Assembly: GCA_963778025.1 (NCBI GenBank)
Contig: CAVZTA010000017.1
Coordinates: 1 to 64,000 of the forward strand
DNA from: CAVZTA01 sp963778025
Lineage (GTDB): Bacteria > Chloroflexota > Limnocylindria > Limnocylindrales > CSP1-4
Direction of reading: 5' to 3'
Length of the DNA: 64,000 nucleotides
The notes below the pieces were generated by a model. It was not told the origin of the DNA and made no database searches. It saw nothing but the letters and a program-made list of their open reading frames with translations. Numbering within the stretch: position 1 is the stretch's first letter; each line of letters opens with the position of its first letter. A program made the translations under genes and the position numbers. Below are positions 1 to 9,187 of this stretch, one piece after another.

Positions 1-2
1 AC

Positions 3-518
3 GCGCAGGCGCTGGCGCGGGCGATCGTGCCGCGGATCGACGTGCCACTGGTGATCGACGCCGACGGCTTGAACGCGATGGCCGGCCACGTCGAGGAGAT
101 CGTGGCGTCGCGGCGCTGGCCGACGATCCTCACGCCGCACTCCGGCGAGCTGGCGCGGCTGCTGGACACGACCTCGGAGGAGGTCGAGCGTTCACGGCTG
201 CGGCACGCGCGCGAGGCGGCCGCGATCGCGCATGCCTTCGTGGTGCTGAAGGGCGACGACACGTTGGTCGCCGCTCCCTCGGGGCGCGTGGCCATCTCGC
301 GCGGGCGCGCCCCGGGCCTGGCCACCGCCGGCACGGGCGACGTGCTCAGCGGCGTGATCGGCGCGATGCTGGCCAAGGGGATGCCGGTGGCGCAGGCGGC
401 CTGCGCGAGCGTCTACGCGCACGTGCGTGCGGGGCAGATCGCCGCGGCGCCGCACGGGGCCGACGGCGTGATCGCCTCCGACGTCATCGGCGCGTTGCCC
501 GCGGCGCTCAGCGCCTAG
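3..518 (+). CDS. nnrD: ADP/ATP-dependent NAD(P)H-hydrate dehydratase, C-terminal part (partial at window start)
   Basis: The frame is open from the first bases of the window, so the 5' end lies outside; about 171 codons are visible. NnrD repairs hydrated NAD(P)H using ATP or ADP and is often fused to the NnrE epimerase. Visible family signatures are VIDADGLNA near the left edge, TPHSGE (about residue 40 of the visible part), KGDDT, and the nucleotide-binding GTGDVLSG loop about 50 residues before the end. The gene is followed 13 bp later by a 12-codon ORF and then alr, an order common in Gram-positive bacteria. Whether an NnrE domain precedes it cannot be seen. Confidence 0.9.
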   Translation, partial: AQALARAIVPRIDVPLVIDADGLNAMAGHVEEIVASRRWPTILTPHSGELARLLDTTSEEVERSRLRHAREAAAIAHAFVVLKGDDTLVAAPSGRVAISRGRAPGLATAGTGDVLSGVIGAMLAKGMPVAQAACASVYAHVRAGQIAAAPHGADGVIASDVIGALPAALSA

Positions 519-531
519 AGTTTTCGTGCTC

Positions 532-570
532 ATGGCGCTGACGATCCGCGACATCATGACTGCGGAGTGA
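532..570 (+). CDS. 12-codon ORF, possible remnant of a CBS-domain gene or alr leader
   Basis: ATG to TGA encodes MALTIRDIMTAE. The stop overlaps the GTG start of alr (GTGA), so it could couple translation into alr. The peptide looks like the first residues of a CBS-domain protein (a T-[VI]-R-D-I-M-T pattern). As I recall, a CBS gene can sit between nnr and alr in related bacteria, so this may be a remnant left by deletion. It may equally be a chance ORF. Confidence 0.25.
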   Translation: MALTIRDIMTAE

Positions 571-1598
571 GGGCGCTCGCGCGTATCTCGACGGGCGCGA
601 TCGAGCGCAACGCGGCGCGTCTCGCGGGGCTCGGGGCGCCGCTGTGCGCGGTCGTCAAGTCCAACGGCTACGGGCACGGGGCCGTGGAGGCGGCGCGTGC
701 GGCCCAGCGCGGCGGCGCGGCGTGGCTGGCGGTGGCGACGGCGCTCGAGGCCGCCGAGCTGCGCGCGGCCGGCATCGACGGCCCGCTGCTGGTGATGGGA
801 GCGCTCGCACCCGAGGAGCTGCGGATCGCGCTGGAAGCCGAAGCCGACGTCGTCGCCTGGCGCGAGGCGTTCGTCGACGGCCTGCCCGCCTCCGCCCGCG
901 TGCACGTGAAGCTGGACACCGGGATGGGGCGGCTCGGCACGCGGGATCCGGCCGAGGCGGAGCGCGTCGCGGCCGCCGCGGGCTCTCGATTGGTTGGGGT
1001 CATGACCCATTTCGCCACCGCGGACGACGATCCGGCCTTCATGCACGAGCAACTCGAGCGCTTCGTGCCTTGGGCGGACCAGTTCGGGGTGATGCGCCAC
1101 GCGGCGAACTCGGCCGGCGCGCTGGGTGAGCCGGCGGCGCGGCTGGACCTGATCCGGTGCGGGATCGCGTTGTACGGCATGGACCCGTTCCACCGCGATC
1201 CGGCCGAACACGGGCTGGAGCCGGCGCTGGAGCTCGTCAGCTACGTCGCGGAGGTCAAGCGCGCGCGGCCGGGGGAGAGCGTCGGTTACGGACGGCGGTT
1301 CATCGCCGCGCGAGACACGTGGATCGGCACGATCCCGATCGGCTACGGCGACGGGTACCGGCGCGGGCTGACGGGCGTCGGCGAGGTCGTGGTGGACGGG
1401 CGGCGCGTGCCGCTGGCCGGGACGGTGTCGATGGACAACATCACCGTGGACCTGGGCGACGAGCCGGTCGAGCGCGGCACGGAAGCGGTGCTGATCGGCC
1501 CTGGACTGCTGGCCGAGGACGTGGCGGCCAAGCTCGGCACGATCAACTACGAGATCACCTGCGGGCTCACGGCGCGAGTGCCGCGCGTCTATGAGTGA
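567..1598 (+). CDS. alr: Alanine racemase
   Basis: A 343-residue PLP enzyme that interconverts L- and D-alanine for peptidoglycan; the length is near the family norm (about 360). The PLP-binding lysine is K31 in AVVKSNGYGHG. The second catalytic residue is the tyrosine in ESVGYGRRF near residue 240, and IPIGYGDGY and SMDNITVDL are further family signatures. The start is GTG at 567, overlapping the preceding stop. The 3' end overlaps the next gene by 8 nt, so nnrD, alr, cca and the GNAT gene look like one transcription unit. Confidence 0.95.
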   Translation: MRALARISTGAIERNAARLAGLGAPLCAVVKSNGYGHGAVEAARAAQRGGAAWLAVATALEAAELRAAGIDGPLLVMGALAPEELRIALEAEADVVAWREAFVDGLPASARVHVKLDTGMGRLGTRDPAEAERVAAAAGSRLVGVMTHFATADDDPAFMHEQLERFVPWADQFGVMRHAANSAGALGEPAARLDLIRCGIALYGMDPFHRDPAEHGLEPALELVSYVAEVKRARPGESVGYGRRFIAARDTWIGTIPIGYGDGYRRGLTGVGEVVVDGRRVPLAGTVSMDNITVDLGDEPVERGTEAVLIGPGLLAEDVAAKLGTINYEITCGLTARVPRVYE

Positions 1599-2972
1599 CG
1601 CGTTGGACATCACGCGGTCCGCTCTGGCGGGGGAGACGGCGTGGCTCGTCGGCGGCGCCGTGCGCGACAAGCTGCTCGGCCGCGCGGTCGACGACGTCGA
1701 CCTCGCCATCCCGGGCGACCCGAGGCGCTGCGCGAAGGCGCTCGCGCGAGCGACGGGTGCGGCAGCGTTCCAGCTCTCGCACGCCTTCGGCGCGTGGCGG
1801 GTCGTGGGTCCGGACCACGCGTGGCACGTCGACCTCGTGACGCTTGCGCGACGACGACATCCTCGCCGACCTCGCCGCGCGCGACTTCACCATCAACGCG
1901 ATGGCCGAGCCGCTGGGCGGCGGCGAGCTGGTCGACCCGCACGGCGGGCAACGCGACCTGTCGCTGCGGCTCGTGCGGATGGTGAGCGAGCAGCGCGTTG
2001 GAGGACGACCCGCTGCGCAGCCTGCGGGCGGTGCGGATCGCGACCGAAGTCGGGCTGGAGATCGACCCGGCCACGGGCGAAGCCGCCGCCCGGCACGCGC
2101 CCGGGATCGCGAAGGTGGCGAACGAGCGGGTGTTCGCGGAGCTCAAGCGCGTGATCAGCGCCGCCGACGTGCGGCGCGGGCTCGCGGTCATGGAGGCGTA
2201 CGGGCTCACGCAGGTCGTGCTGCCCGAGCTCGTCGCGCTGCGCGGGGTCGAGCAGAGCCGCTTCCACCACGCGGACGTCCACGACCACACGCTCGAGGTG
2301 CTCGACAGCGTCGCGCTGCTCCAGCGCGATCCCGTCGCCGCGGGGCTCGACGACGACGTTCGCGCGTTGTTGGAGCAGCCGCTCGCGGACGAGCTCACCC
2401 GCGGCGACGCGTTGCGCTGGGCCGCGCTCCTGCACGATGCCGCCAAGCCCGCGACGCGCGGGTTCCACGGTGGACGCGTGACGTTCATGGGCCACGACGC
2501 CGCCGGCGCGCAGCTCGCTCGCGACGTGCTCGGGCGCCTGAAAGCGTCGACGCGGCTGCGCGACTACGTCGCGGCGGTCACGCTGCACCACCTGGACGCC
2601 GGCTTCCTCGTCCACGAGCGGCCGCTGGATCGGCGGACGATCTGGCGCTACCTGCGCGCCACCCAGCCCTACAGCGCCGATACGACGATCTTCACCGTCG
2701 CCGACCGGCTCGCCACCCGCGGCGACAACGCCGGGCCCGCGATCGAAGCCCACCTCGAAGTCGCGCGCGAGTTGCTCGCCGCCGCCCGCGAGGAGGAGGC
2801 GGCCGGGCCGGTCGCCCCGCTGGTCCGCGGGGACGAGCTGGTCCGCGAGGCCGGCGTCCCCGCGGGCAAGCGACTCGGCACGATCCTCGCCCAGATCGAG
2901 GAGGACCGTTACGCGGGCGTGATCGTCACCCGCGAGGATGCGCTGCGACGCGCGCGGGAGCTCGCGACGTGA
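1591..2972 (+). CDS. cca: CCA tRNA nucleotidyltransferase / poly(A)-polymerase family with HD domain (two apparent frameshifts)
   Basis: Adds or repairs the 3' CCA of tRNAs. The N-terminal polymerase-beta fold shows WLVGGAVRDKLLG and the metal-binding DDVDLAI; then ARDFTINAMA, the EDDPLRSLRAVRIA helix, and a C-terminal HD domain with LLHDAAKP. The frame changes twice. At 1844-1845 an extra T (CTTGCG for CTGCGC) and at about 1993 an extra C each move reading by one base; restoring both gives a continuous conserved protein of about 460 residues. Both shifts are single-base insertions, more like sequencing error than decay. Start ATG lies inside the end of alr; the stop overlaps the next start. 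Confidence 0.85.
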
Positions 2973-3460
2973 TCATCGGGTTCGGTGGCGACGGCGTCGA
3001 AGCGGCGCTCGTCCGGATCGTCAACGCGGCCTACAGCGCCGGCGAGCACGACATCTGGCAGCCCGGCTGGCAGCGGGTGAGCGTCGAGCGGATGCGGGAG
3101 CTGGTCGCCGCCGGGGAGATCGTCGTCGCCGGGGACGGCGAGACGCCGGTCGGCTGCATGCGCCTGCAGCGCCTGGACGATGACGCCGCCATGTTCGGCA
3201 TGCTGTCCGTCGACCCGGCCGCGCACGGAACCGGCCTCGGCAAGGCCTTGATCGCGTTCGCCGAGCACGCGTTCGACGTGCCTGAGATGGAGCTCGAGCT
3301 GCTCATCCCGCGTGGCGCGGCGCACCCGAAGAAGGTGCGGCTGCACGAGTGGTACACCCGCCTCGGCTACCGGCAGATCGGCCGGCGCCCCTTCGACGAG
3401 CCCGAGCTCATCCGTCCCGCCGACCTTTTCGTCTACCGGAAGCACCTTCGCGCCGGTTAG
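2969..3460 (+). CDS. GNAT family N-acetyltransferase
   Basis: A 163-residue single-domain acetyltransferase transferring an acyl group from acyl-CoA to an amine; the substrate is unknown. The CoA pyrophosphate-binding motif is visible as MLSVDPAAHGTGLGKAL (residues ~75-90), followed by the acidic helix and the typical C-terminal WYTRLGYRQIGRRPF. Start GTG overlaps the cca stop (GTGA), so it is translationally coupled to that operon. Its stop overlaps by three bases the stop of the convergent lacI gene. Confidence 0.8.
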   Translation: MIIGFGGDGVEAALVRIVNAAYSAGEHDIWQPGWQRVSVERMRELVAAGEIVVAGDGETPVGCMRLQRLDDDAAMFGMLSVDPAAHGTGLGKALIAFAEHAFDVPEMELELLIPRGAAHPKKVRLHEWYTRLGYRQIGRRPFDEPELIRPADLFVYRKHLRAG

Positions 3461-4486
3461 GCGAGCGCAGCGTTCGTGCGTGACGATTCCGTGCATCCGC
3501 AGGAGTCGCGGTGCACGAACGTCGCTTCGAGCCGCTCGGTGCGGACGGGGCGGGACGGGTCCTCGAGCCGCGACAGCAACAGCTCGACCGCGCGGGAGCC
3601 GAGTTCCGTGGTGGGCTGGCGGATGACCGTCAGGCGCGGCGCGAACAGGTCGGCCCATTCGAAGTCGTCGAAGCCCACGAGCGCGATGTCGTCGGGGACC
3701 TTCAGGCCACGCTCGGAGATCGCGCGCAGCAGGCCGATCGTCATGAAGTTGTTGCCGGAGACGACCGCGGTGGGCGGTTCCGCGAGGTCCAGCAGCGCGT
3801 GCATGGCCTCGCCGGCCTGGTCGCGGTGGGAGCCGCCCTCGGCGACCAGCACCGGATCGAACGGGACGCCGGCGCGGTCCAGCGCCATGCGGTAGCCGCG
3901 AACCCGCTCCTCTGTGGTGGAGAGGCCGGGGATGCCGATGGCCATCGCGATCCGCCGATGGCCGAGGTCGACGAGGTGCTCGACCAGGCGCGCGGTGGGC
4001 TGCTCGTTGTCGCAGCCGACCTGATCGAGTTCGACGTCGAGGAAGCGGTCGAGCAGGACGACCGGCACCTCGGCGGACTCGAAGCCATGGCAAGGTCGTC
4101 TCCAGCGCACCGACCGAGGGCGCCAGTAACAGCCCGTCAACCTGGCGCTCGGCCAACGTGCGCACGATACGAAGCTCATGCTCCGGGTCTTCGCGCGTGT
4201 CGCCGAGCAGCAGGGTGTGGCCCGCGCGGCCCGCGGCGGCCTCGACCGCGGCGACGACGTCCATGAAGTACGGGTTCGAGAGCCCGCTGATGGCCAAGCC
4301 CAGCGACTGGGTGCCGCCACGGGCCAGCGCGCGGGCCAAAGTATTCGGTCGGTAGCCCGTACGGTCGATCGCCGCGAGCACCGCGCGGCGCGTCGCCTCG
4401 GAGGCGGGACGGGTCCCGTTGATGACGTGTGAAACCGTCGTCACGGAGACGCCCGCAAGTTTGGCCACCTCGGCCATGGTCACCAC
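3457..4486 (-). CDS. LacI family transcriptional regulator (one frameshift)
   Basis: Sugar-responsive repressor. The N-terminal helix-turn-helix reads MAEVAKLAGVSVTTVSHVIN, followed by the hinge helix and a periplasmic-binding-protein-like sensor domain (LGLAISGLSNPYF, VVSGNNFMTIGLL, IALVGFDDFEWADLF, TVIRQPTTELG). The frame breaks near 4082-4083, where one extra base (CTTCGAG for CTCGAG in gene orientation) follows TLPWL; downstream reading is intact. I choose GTG at 4486 because a TAAACT box ends 9 nt upstream, matching the leaderless starts seen elsewhere; ATG at 4477 is the alternative. It is divergent from edd-eda, with two operator-like palindromes between, so it probably controls Entner-Doudoroff genes and itself. 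Confidence 0.85.
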
Positions 4487-4519
4487 AAGGTCCAAGTTTA
4501 ACGGACGAAAGGTCCACCC

Positions 4520-4545
4520 GCAAGCGCTTGCGCGCAAGCGCTTGC
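4520..4545. promoter_or_regulatory. Tandem LacI-type operators upstream of edd
   Basis: Two identical 12-bp perfect palindromes, GCAAGCGCTTGC, lie at 4520-4531 and 4534-4545, with centres 14 bp apart. The core AAGCGCTT resembles the CG-centred operators of the LacI/ScrR/CcpA family. They sit between the divergent lacI gene and edd, directly upstream of the edd -10 box, so a bound repressor would block polymerase. That the neighbouring LacI protein is the ligand is inferred from position. Confidence 0.75.
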
Positions 4546-4550
4546 GCCGC

Positions 4551-4556
4551 TAGGCT
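4551..4556 (+). promoter_or_regulatory. Putative -10 box of edd, leaderless
   Basis: TAGGCT ends 6 nt before the edd ATG at 4563, leaving no room for a Shine-Dalgarno site, so transcription would start at or next to the start codon. The same TAnnnT box 6-10 nt before a start recurs at many genes in the first 49 kb. Confidence 0.55.
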
Positions 4557-4562
4557 CGGGAT

Positions 4563-6375
4563 ATGAGCGTGCACCCCGTCATCGCCGAGGTCACCGCCCG
4601 CATCGTGGAGCGTTCCGCTGGAACGCGTACCGCGTATTTGCAGCGCATTCGCGCAGCCGCAGCCGAAGGACCGGCTCGTGGTGCATTGGGCTGTGCGAAC
4701 CTCGCCCACGGCTTCGCCGCCTGCGGTCCCGACGAGAAGCTTCACCTGCGGGCGAACGAGCGCCGCAACGTGGCGATCGTCTCGGCCTACAACGACATGC
4801 TGTCCGCGCATCAGCCGCTGGAGCGCTACCCCGCGATCCTCAAGAAGGCGGTGCTGCAGGCCGGCGGCGTCGCCCAGTTCGCGGGCGGCGTGCCTGCCAT
4901 GTGCGACGGCATCACCCAAGGCCGCGCGGGCATGGAGCTCAGCCTGTTCTCGCGCGACGTGGTCGCGATGAGCACGGCCGTGGCGCTCAGCCACGACATG
5001 TTCGACGCCGCGCTGATGCTGGGTGTCTGCGACAAGATCGTGCCCGGGCCTGCTGATCGGCGCCCTGTCGTTCGGCCACCTGCCGACCGTGTTCGTCCCG
5101 GCGGGCCCGATGCCGAGCGGCCTCCCCAACACGGAGAAGAGCCGGATCCGCCAGCTCAACGCCGAAGGCAAGGTCGGCCGCGAGGAGCTGCTCGAGGCCG
5201 AGTCGGCGTCCTACCACTCCGCCGGCACCTGCACCTTCTACGGCACCGCGAACTCCAACCAGCTCGTGCTGGAGGCGATGGGCCTGCATCTGCCGGGAGC
5301 GAGCTTCGTCAACCCCGGCACCCCGTTGCGGCGCGCCCTGACCGAGCACGCGGGCCGCACCGCGCTGGAGGCCACCCCGATCGGCGAGCTCGTCGACGAG
5401 AAGGTGGTCGTCAACGGCGTCGTCGCGCTGCTCGCCACCGGCGGCTCCACCAACCACACGATGCACCTCGTGGCGACCGCTGCGGCGGCCGGCATCGCCC
5501 TCACCTGGGACGACTTCGCCGACCTGTCCGCGAACGTCCCGTCGCTGGCCCGCGTGTACCCCAACGGCTCCGCCGACATCAACCACTTCCACGCCGCGGG
5601 CGGCATGCCGTTCCTGATCGGCGAGCTGCTCGACGCCGGCTTGATGCACCCCGACGTGGACACGGTCGCGGGCTTCGGCCTCGGCCGTTACCGCGACGAG
5701 CCGTTCCTCGACGAGGACGGAACGCTGTACTGGCGCCCGGCGCCGCGCCACAGCCAGGACGAGTCGGTCCTGCGCCCGGCCCGCGACGCGTTCGCCCCCG
5801 ACGGCGGCATCCGCGTCCTCGACGGCGCGCTCGGCCGCGCGGTGATGAAGGTCAGCGCCGTCGCGCCCGAGCACCGCGTCGTCACCGCGCCCGCGCGCGT
5901 CTTCGACGACCAGAACGACTTCCTCGCCGCGTTCGACCGCGGCGAGCTCGACCACGACCACGTGGCCGTCGTCCGCCACCAGGGCCCGCGCGCGAACGGG
6001 ATGCCCGAGCTGCACAAGCTCACCCCGGCGCTCGGCGTGCTGATGGACCGCGGCCACCGCGTCGCGCTGGTCACCGACGGCCGCATGTCCGGCGCCTCGG
6101 GCAAGGTCCCGGCCGCCATCCACTGCACCCCCGAGGCGTCCGCGGGCGGCCCGCTCTCCCGCGTGCGTGACGGTGACGTCATCCGCGTCGACGCCCACAC
6201 CGGCCGCATCGACATCGACGTGGACCTCAGCCAGCGTGAGCCGTGGCTCCCCGAGCTCGCCACGCACGGCACGGGCCGTGAGCTGTTCGCGGCCTTCCGC
6301 GAGCGCGTCGGCCGCCCCGACGAGGGCGCCTCCGTGTTCGCTCCCAGCCTTCCTCCCCAGGTGGTGATTGCATGA
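4563..6375 (+). CDS. edd: 6-phosphogluconate dehydratase (one frameshift)
   Basis: First Entner-Doudoroff-specific enzyme, dehydrating 6-phosphogluconate to KDPG; an IlvD/Edd family Fe-S protein. The combined product is about 603 residues, the usual Edd length. Signatures include VSAYNDMLSAHQP, GGVPAMCDGITQG, GVCDKIVPG and TCTFYGTANSNQ, which carry the cluster-binding cysteines, and C-terminal DGRMSGASGKVPAAIH. The frame changes at about 5043-5045 where CCCGGG replaces CCGGG; removing one C restores CDKIVPGLLIGALSFGH. Start ATG lies 6 nt after a -10-like box. The stop overlaps the eda ATG (ATGA), so the two are translationally coupled. Confidence 0.9.
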
Positions 6376-6989
6376 CGACCGTGACGCCCTTCACCACGGA
6401 AGAACTCGTCCGTCTGGCCCCGGTCATCCCGGTGGTCGTGATCGACGACCTCGAAGACGCCGTCCCGCTGGCCGCCGCGCTCGTGCGCGGCGGCCTCCCG
6501 GCCATCGAAGTGACCCTCCGCACCCCGCCGGCGCTCGCCGCCATCGAGCGGATCGCGAGCGAGGTCGAGGGCGCCTACGTCGGCGCGGGCACGGTCAACA
6601 CGCCGCAGCAGGCCGACGACGCGCTCGCCGCCGGCGCGCGCTTCCTCGTCTCACCCGGCTCGACGCCGAACCTGCTGGACGCGATGCAGGCCGCCGACGT
6701 CCCGTTCCTGGCCGGCACGGCGACGCCGTCGGACGTCCTCGCCCTGCTCGAGCGCGGGATCACGTACGCGAAGTTCTTCCCCGCCGAGATCAACGGCGGC
6801 ACCAAGGCGCTGAAGGCGTTCTACGGCCCGTTCCCGCAGATGCGCTTCTGCCCCACGGGCGGGATCGACCTCGTCAAGGCGCCCGAGTACCTGGCGCTGC
6901 CGAACGTGGTGTGCGTCGGCGGCTCGTGGATGACCAAGGGCGACGTGGAGCGACTCGCGGCCGAGGCCGCGGCGCTAGCCGTTCAGTAG
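6372..6989 (+). CDS. eda: 2-dehydro-3-deoxy-phosphogluconate (KDPG) aldolase
   Basis: Cleaves KDPG to pyruvate and glyceraldehyde 3-phosphate, completing the Entner-Doudoroff pathway begun by the upstream edd. The 205-residue length is normal. Family marks are VIPVVVIDD near the N-terminus, IEVTLRTPPAL, VGAGTVNTPQQ, and the Schiff-base lysine at about residue 133 in YAKFFPAEINGG, then FCPTGGIDL and VGGSWMTKGD. Its last 15 nt overlap the end of the convergent PqqD-like gene. Confidence 0.95.
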   Translation: MTTVTPFTTEELVRLAPVIPVVVIDDLEDAVPLAAALVRGGLPAIEVTLRTPPALAAIERIASEVEGAYVGAGTVNTPQQADDALAAGARFLVSPGSTPNLLDAMQAADVPFLAGTATPSDVLALLERGITYAKFFPAEINGGTKALKAFYGPFPQMRFCPTGGIDLVKAPEYLALPNVVCVGGSWMTKGDVERLAAEAAALAVQ

Positions 6990-7229
6990 CCCGCGCTCGT
7001 CGAAGACGCCGAAGAGCTCGTCGACGTCGGCCGCGAGCCGGTCAGGTGTACCGGCGTAGTACGTCGAGACGGACTTGACCAATTTCTCGAGGCTCGTACC
7101 TTCGACGAGTGCTTGCCAGAGCGGGCTGCCCGCCTCGTGCGCAGCCAGGCACAGCGCGGAATGCTCGTCGATGGCAATGATGTCAGCGTCCGCTTCTGCC
7201 CAGCCCCCGTGCGTCATGGGAGCCATCAT
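6975..7229 (-). CDS. PqqD-family (RiPP recognition element-like) small protein
   Basis: An 84-residue protein resembling PqqD: a beta-rich N-terminus (ADADIIAIDEHSALCL), then LWQALVEGTSLEKLV and a winged-helix end LAADVDELFGVFDERGLL. PqqD domains bind leader peptides of ribosomally made, modified peptides, but many stand-alone copies have no known role. No precursor peptide or radical-SAM partner is seen nearby. It lies 53 bp downstream of amylosucrase on the same strand and may be the last gene of that operon. Its 3' end overlaps eda. Confidence 0.6.
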   Translation of the reverse strand: MMAPMTHGGWAEADADIIAIDEHSALCLAAHEAGSPLWQALVEGTSLEKLVKSVSTYYAGTPDRLAADVDELFGVFDERGLLNG

Positions 7230-7282
7230 GGAGCCAGATCGCCGGGCAGTCGCCGTACGAACGTCCAGTACCGGGCGATGAC

Positions 7283-9181
7283 CTAGCCATGAAGCCAGAG
7301 GTGCTGGTACGGCGCAAGGACCAGGAAGTCCTGATGGATCTCGAGCGGGCGTCCGTCAACGCCGCTCGCCGCCTCGGTCAACGCGAAGTCCCGCAGGGTG
7401 TCGCGGGCGACGGGCTGCGGGGTGGAGGTGAAGTTGCCGAGCACGAGCAGCCGCTCGCCGGCCTGCGCGCGGATCAGCCCGAAGACGTGGTCGTTGCCGG
7501 TCCAGATCGGCTCCACGACGCCCTGCACATGGATTGCGCGGGTTGCGCGCCGTACCGCGATCAGGCGCTGCAACCCAGCCCACAGCTGGCCTTCGACCGT
7601 GCCCGGGTCGTGTCGCCGCTCCGCCGCCGCCCAGTCCATCGCCGGCCGGTGCATCCAGCGGTTGTCGTCTGCGCGGCTCGCGTCCCCGAGGTAGGACGTG
7701 TCGTTGAGCAACCCGAGCTCGTCGCCCATGTAGATCAGCGGGAGTCCACCGTGCGCGAACGCGATCGCGTACAGCAGCAGGATGCGGCGCACGGCCAGCT
7801 CGGCCGCGGGCCCGTCCGACGCTGATTCGAGCCCGGCCAGCGAAGCGCAGGTGCCGGACGTGCGGGCCTCTCCCGTGCGCGGGTCGGGCTGGAAGCGGGC
7901 GCCACGCGCGAACGACCCGGGGAAGTCGCCCGCGTACCAGTCCGCCAAGAAGCGCCGGTGCAGGTACGCGTCCTCGCCGACCCGCGCCGCGTCCTCGGGC
8001 GTGATCGCCCAGCCGATGTCGTCGTGGCAGCGCACGTACGTGAGCCAGCCCGCACCGGGCGGGACGGCGGGCATCGCCAGCAGGGTCGAGGTCATGAGCC
8101 CCACGCGCCCCGACGCCAGCGCGCTCCACAGCAGAACCATCAACACGTTGTGGTACGCGAGGTCGCACTCCTTGCCCTCGTGCTTGCCCGTCCCCAGGTA
8201 CGGCACGAGGTCCTGCGGCGCGACGATCGCCTCGGCCTTGAACGCGACCGCCGGCGCCGCGATCCGCATCGCGGCCCGGAACGCCTGCAGCAGCTCATGG
8301 ACCTCCGGCTGGTTCTGGCAGTTCGTCCCGAGGCGCTTCCACAGGAACGGGGCGGCGTCCAGGCGCAGCACGTCGACGCCGACCCGCGCCAATCCGAGCA
8401 TCGCCTCGGCCATGGCCACGAACACGTCCGGGTTCGTGTAGTCGAGGTCCCACTGGTAGCCGTTGAACGTCGTCCAGATCCACGACCGGTGCTCCTCGGA
8501 CCAGCTGAACGACCCTGGGGCCGTGTCCGGGAACACGTCCGGGAGCGTGCGCTCGTACGCGTCCGGCTGCGAGCGGTCCGGGAACGTGCGCAGGAAGGCG
8601 GGATCGCGCGCCCAGGGGTGCTCGGCCGCGACGTGGTTGAGCACCAGGTCGACGCACAGCGCCATCCCGGCTTCCCGCAGGTCGGAGGCGAGCGCCGCGA
8701 GGTCGTCCATCGTCCCCAGCGACGGCTCCACGACGCCGTAGTCGACCACCGCGTAGCCGCCGTCGTTGGGCGCCGGCCGCGCCGCGAGCAGCGGCATCAG
8801 GTGCAGATAGCTGACGCCGAGCTCGCGCAGATACGGCAGCCGCTCCCGCACGCCGGACAATGTCCCCGCGAACTTGTCGACATAGGTCACGTAGCCGACG
8901 GCCTGCTCGCGCTGGAGCCAGTCCGGCGTGACCTCGCGCTCGTGATCGAGCATCCGCAACTCGCGTGGACGCTCCGCCGCGGTGGTCGCGATCGCCTGCA
9001 GCAGCCGGTCCCACGCGCGCGCGAACCGCGGGTCCTCGCCGTAGAGGACAACCAGGGGATCACGTAGCTCGGTGAAGAACCGCTCAAAGCGCACGGCGAA
9101 CGCGTCGTCACCCTGCACCCGCTCCAGCGCTGCCTCGTAGTCCGCGCGCACCTCGGTGCGCATCGCGTGGACGTTCTGCAC
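7283..9181 (-). CDS. Amylosucrase (GH13 sucrose-utilising glucosyltransferase)
   Basis: A 632-residue GH13 enzyme that builds alpha-1,4-glucan from sucrose or hydrolyses sucrose; the length fits the amylosucrase subfamily. The helical N-terminal domain is present. Visible catalytic elements are DLVLNHVAAEHPWA, the nucleophile D at about 273 in GVDVLRLDAAPFLWKRLG, the acid/base E at about 314 in FKAEAIVAP, and the transition-state D at about 387 in VRCHDDIGW, matching the order in Neisseria amylosucrase. A sucrose hydrolase role is the main alternative. It starts 6 bp after the ParB-like gene, in a melA-like/ParB-like/amylosucrase operon. Confidence 0.85.
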   Translation of the reverse strand: MQNVHAMRTEVRADYEAALERVQGDDAFAVRFERFFTELRDPLVVLYGEDPRFARAWDRLLQAIATTAAERPRELRMLDHEREVTPDWLQREQAVGYVTYVDKFAGTLSGVRERLPYLRELGVSYLHLMPLLAARPAPNDGGYAVVDYGVVEPSLGTMDDLAALASDLREAGMALCVDLVLNHVAAEHPWARDPAFLRTFPDRSQPDAYERTLPDVFPDTAPGSFSWSEEHRSWIWTTFNGYQWDLDYTNPDVFVAMAEAMLGLARVGVDVLRLDAAPFLWKRLGTNCQNQPEVHELLQAFRAAMRIAAPAVAFKAEAIVAPQDLVPYLGTGKHEGKECDLAYHNVLMVLLWSALASGRVGLMTSTLLAMPAVPPGAGWLTYVRCHDDIGWAITPEDAARVGEDAYLHRRFLADWYAGDFPGSFARGARFQPDPRTGEARTSGTCASLAGLESASDGPAAELAVRRILLLYAIAFAHGGLPLIYMGDELGLLNDTSYLGDASRADDNRWMHRPAMDWAAAERRHDPGTVEGQLWAGLQRLIAVRRATRAIHVQGVVEPIWTGNDHVFGLIRAQAGERLLVLGNFTSTPQPVARDTLRDFALTEAASGVDGRPLEIHQDFLVLAPYQHLWLHG

Positions 9182-9187
9182 CGGCGG

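Noticed and set aside
192..1709. 505-codon minus-strand open frame opposite nnrD and alr
   Set aside because: Arginine/alanine-rich translation with no motif, antisense to well-supported genes; a typical high-GC shadow.
1844..2154. Programmed frameshifting in cca
   Set aside because: No slippery heptamer or pseudoknot, two shifts of the same kind in one gene, and the same one-base insertions recur in many unrelated genes.
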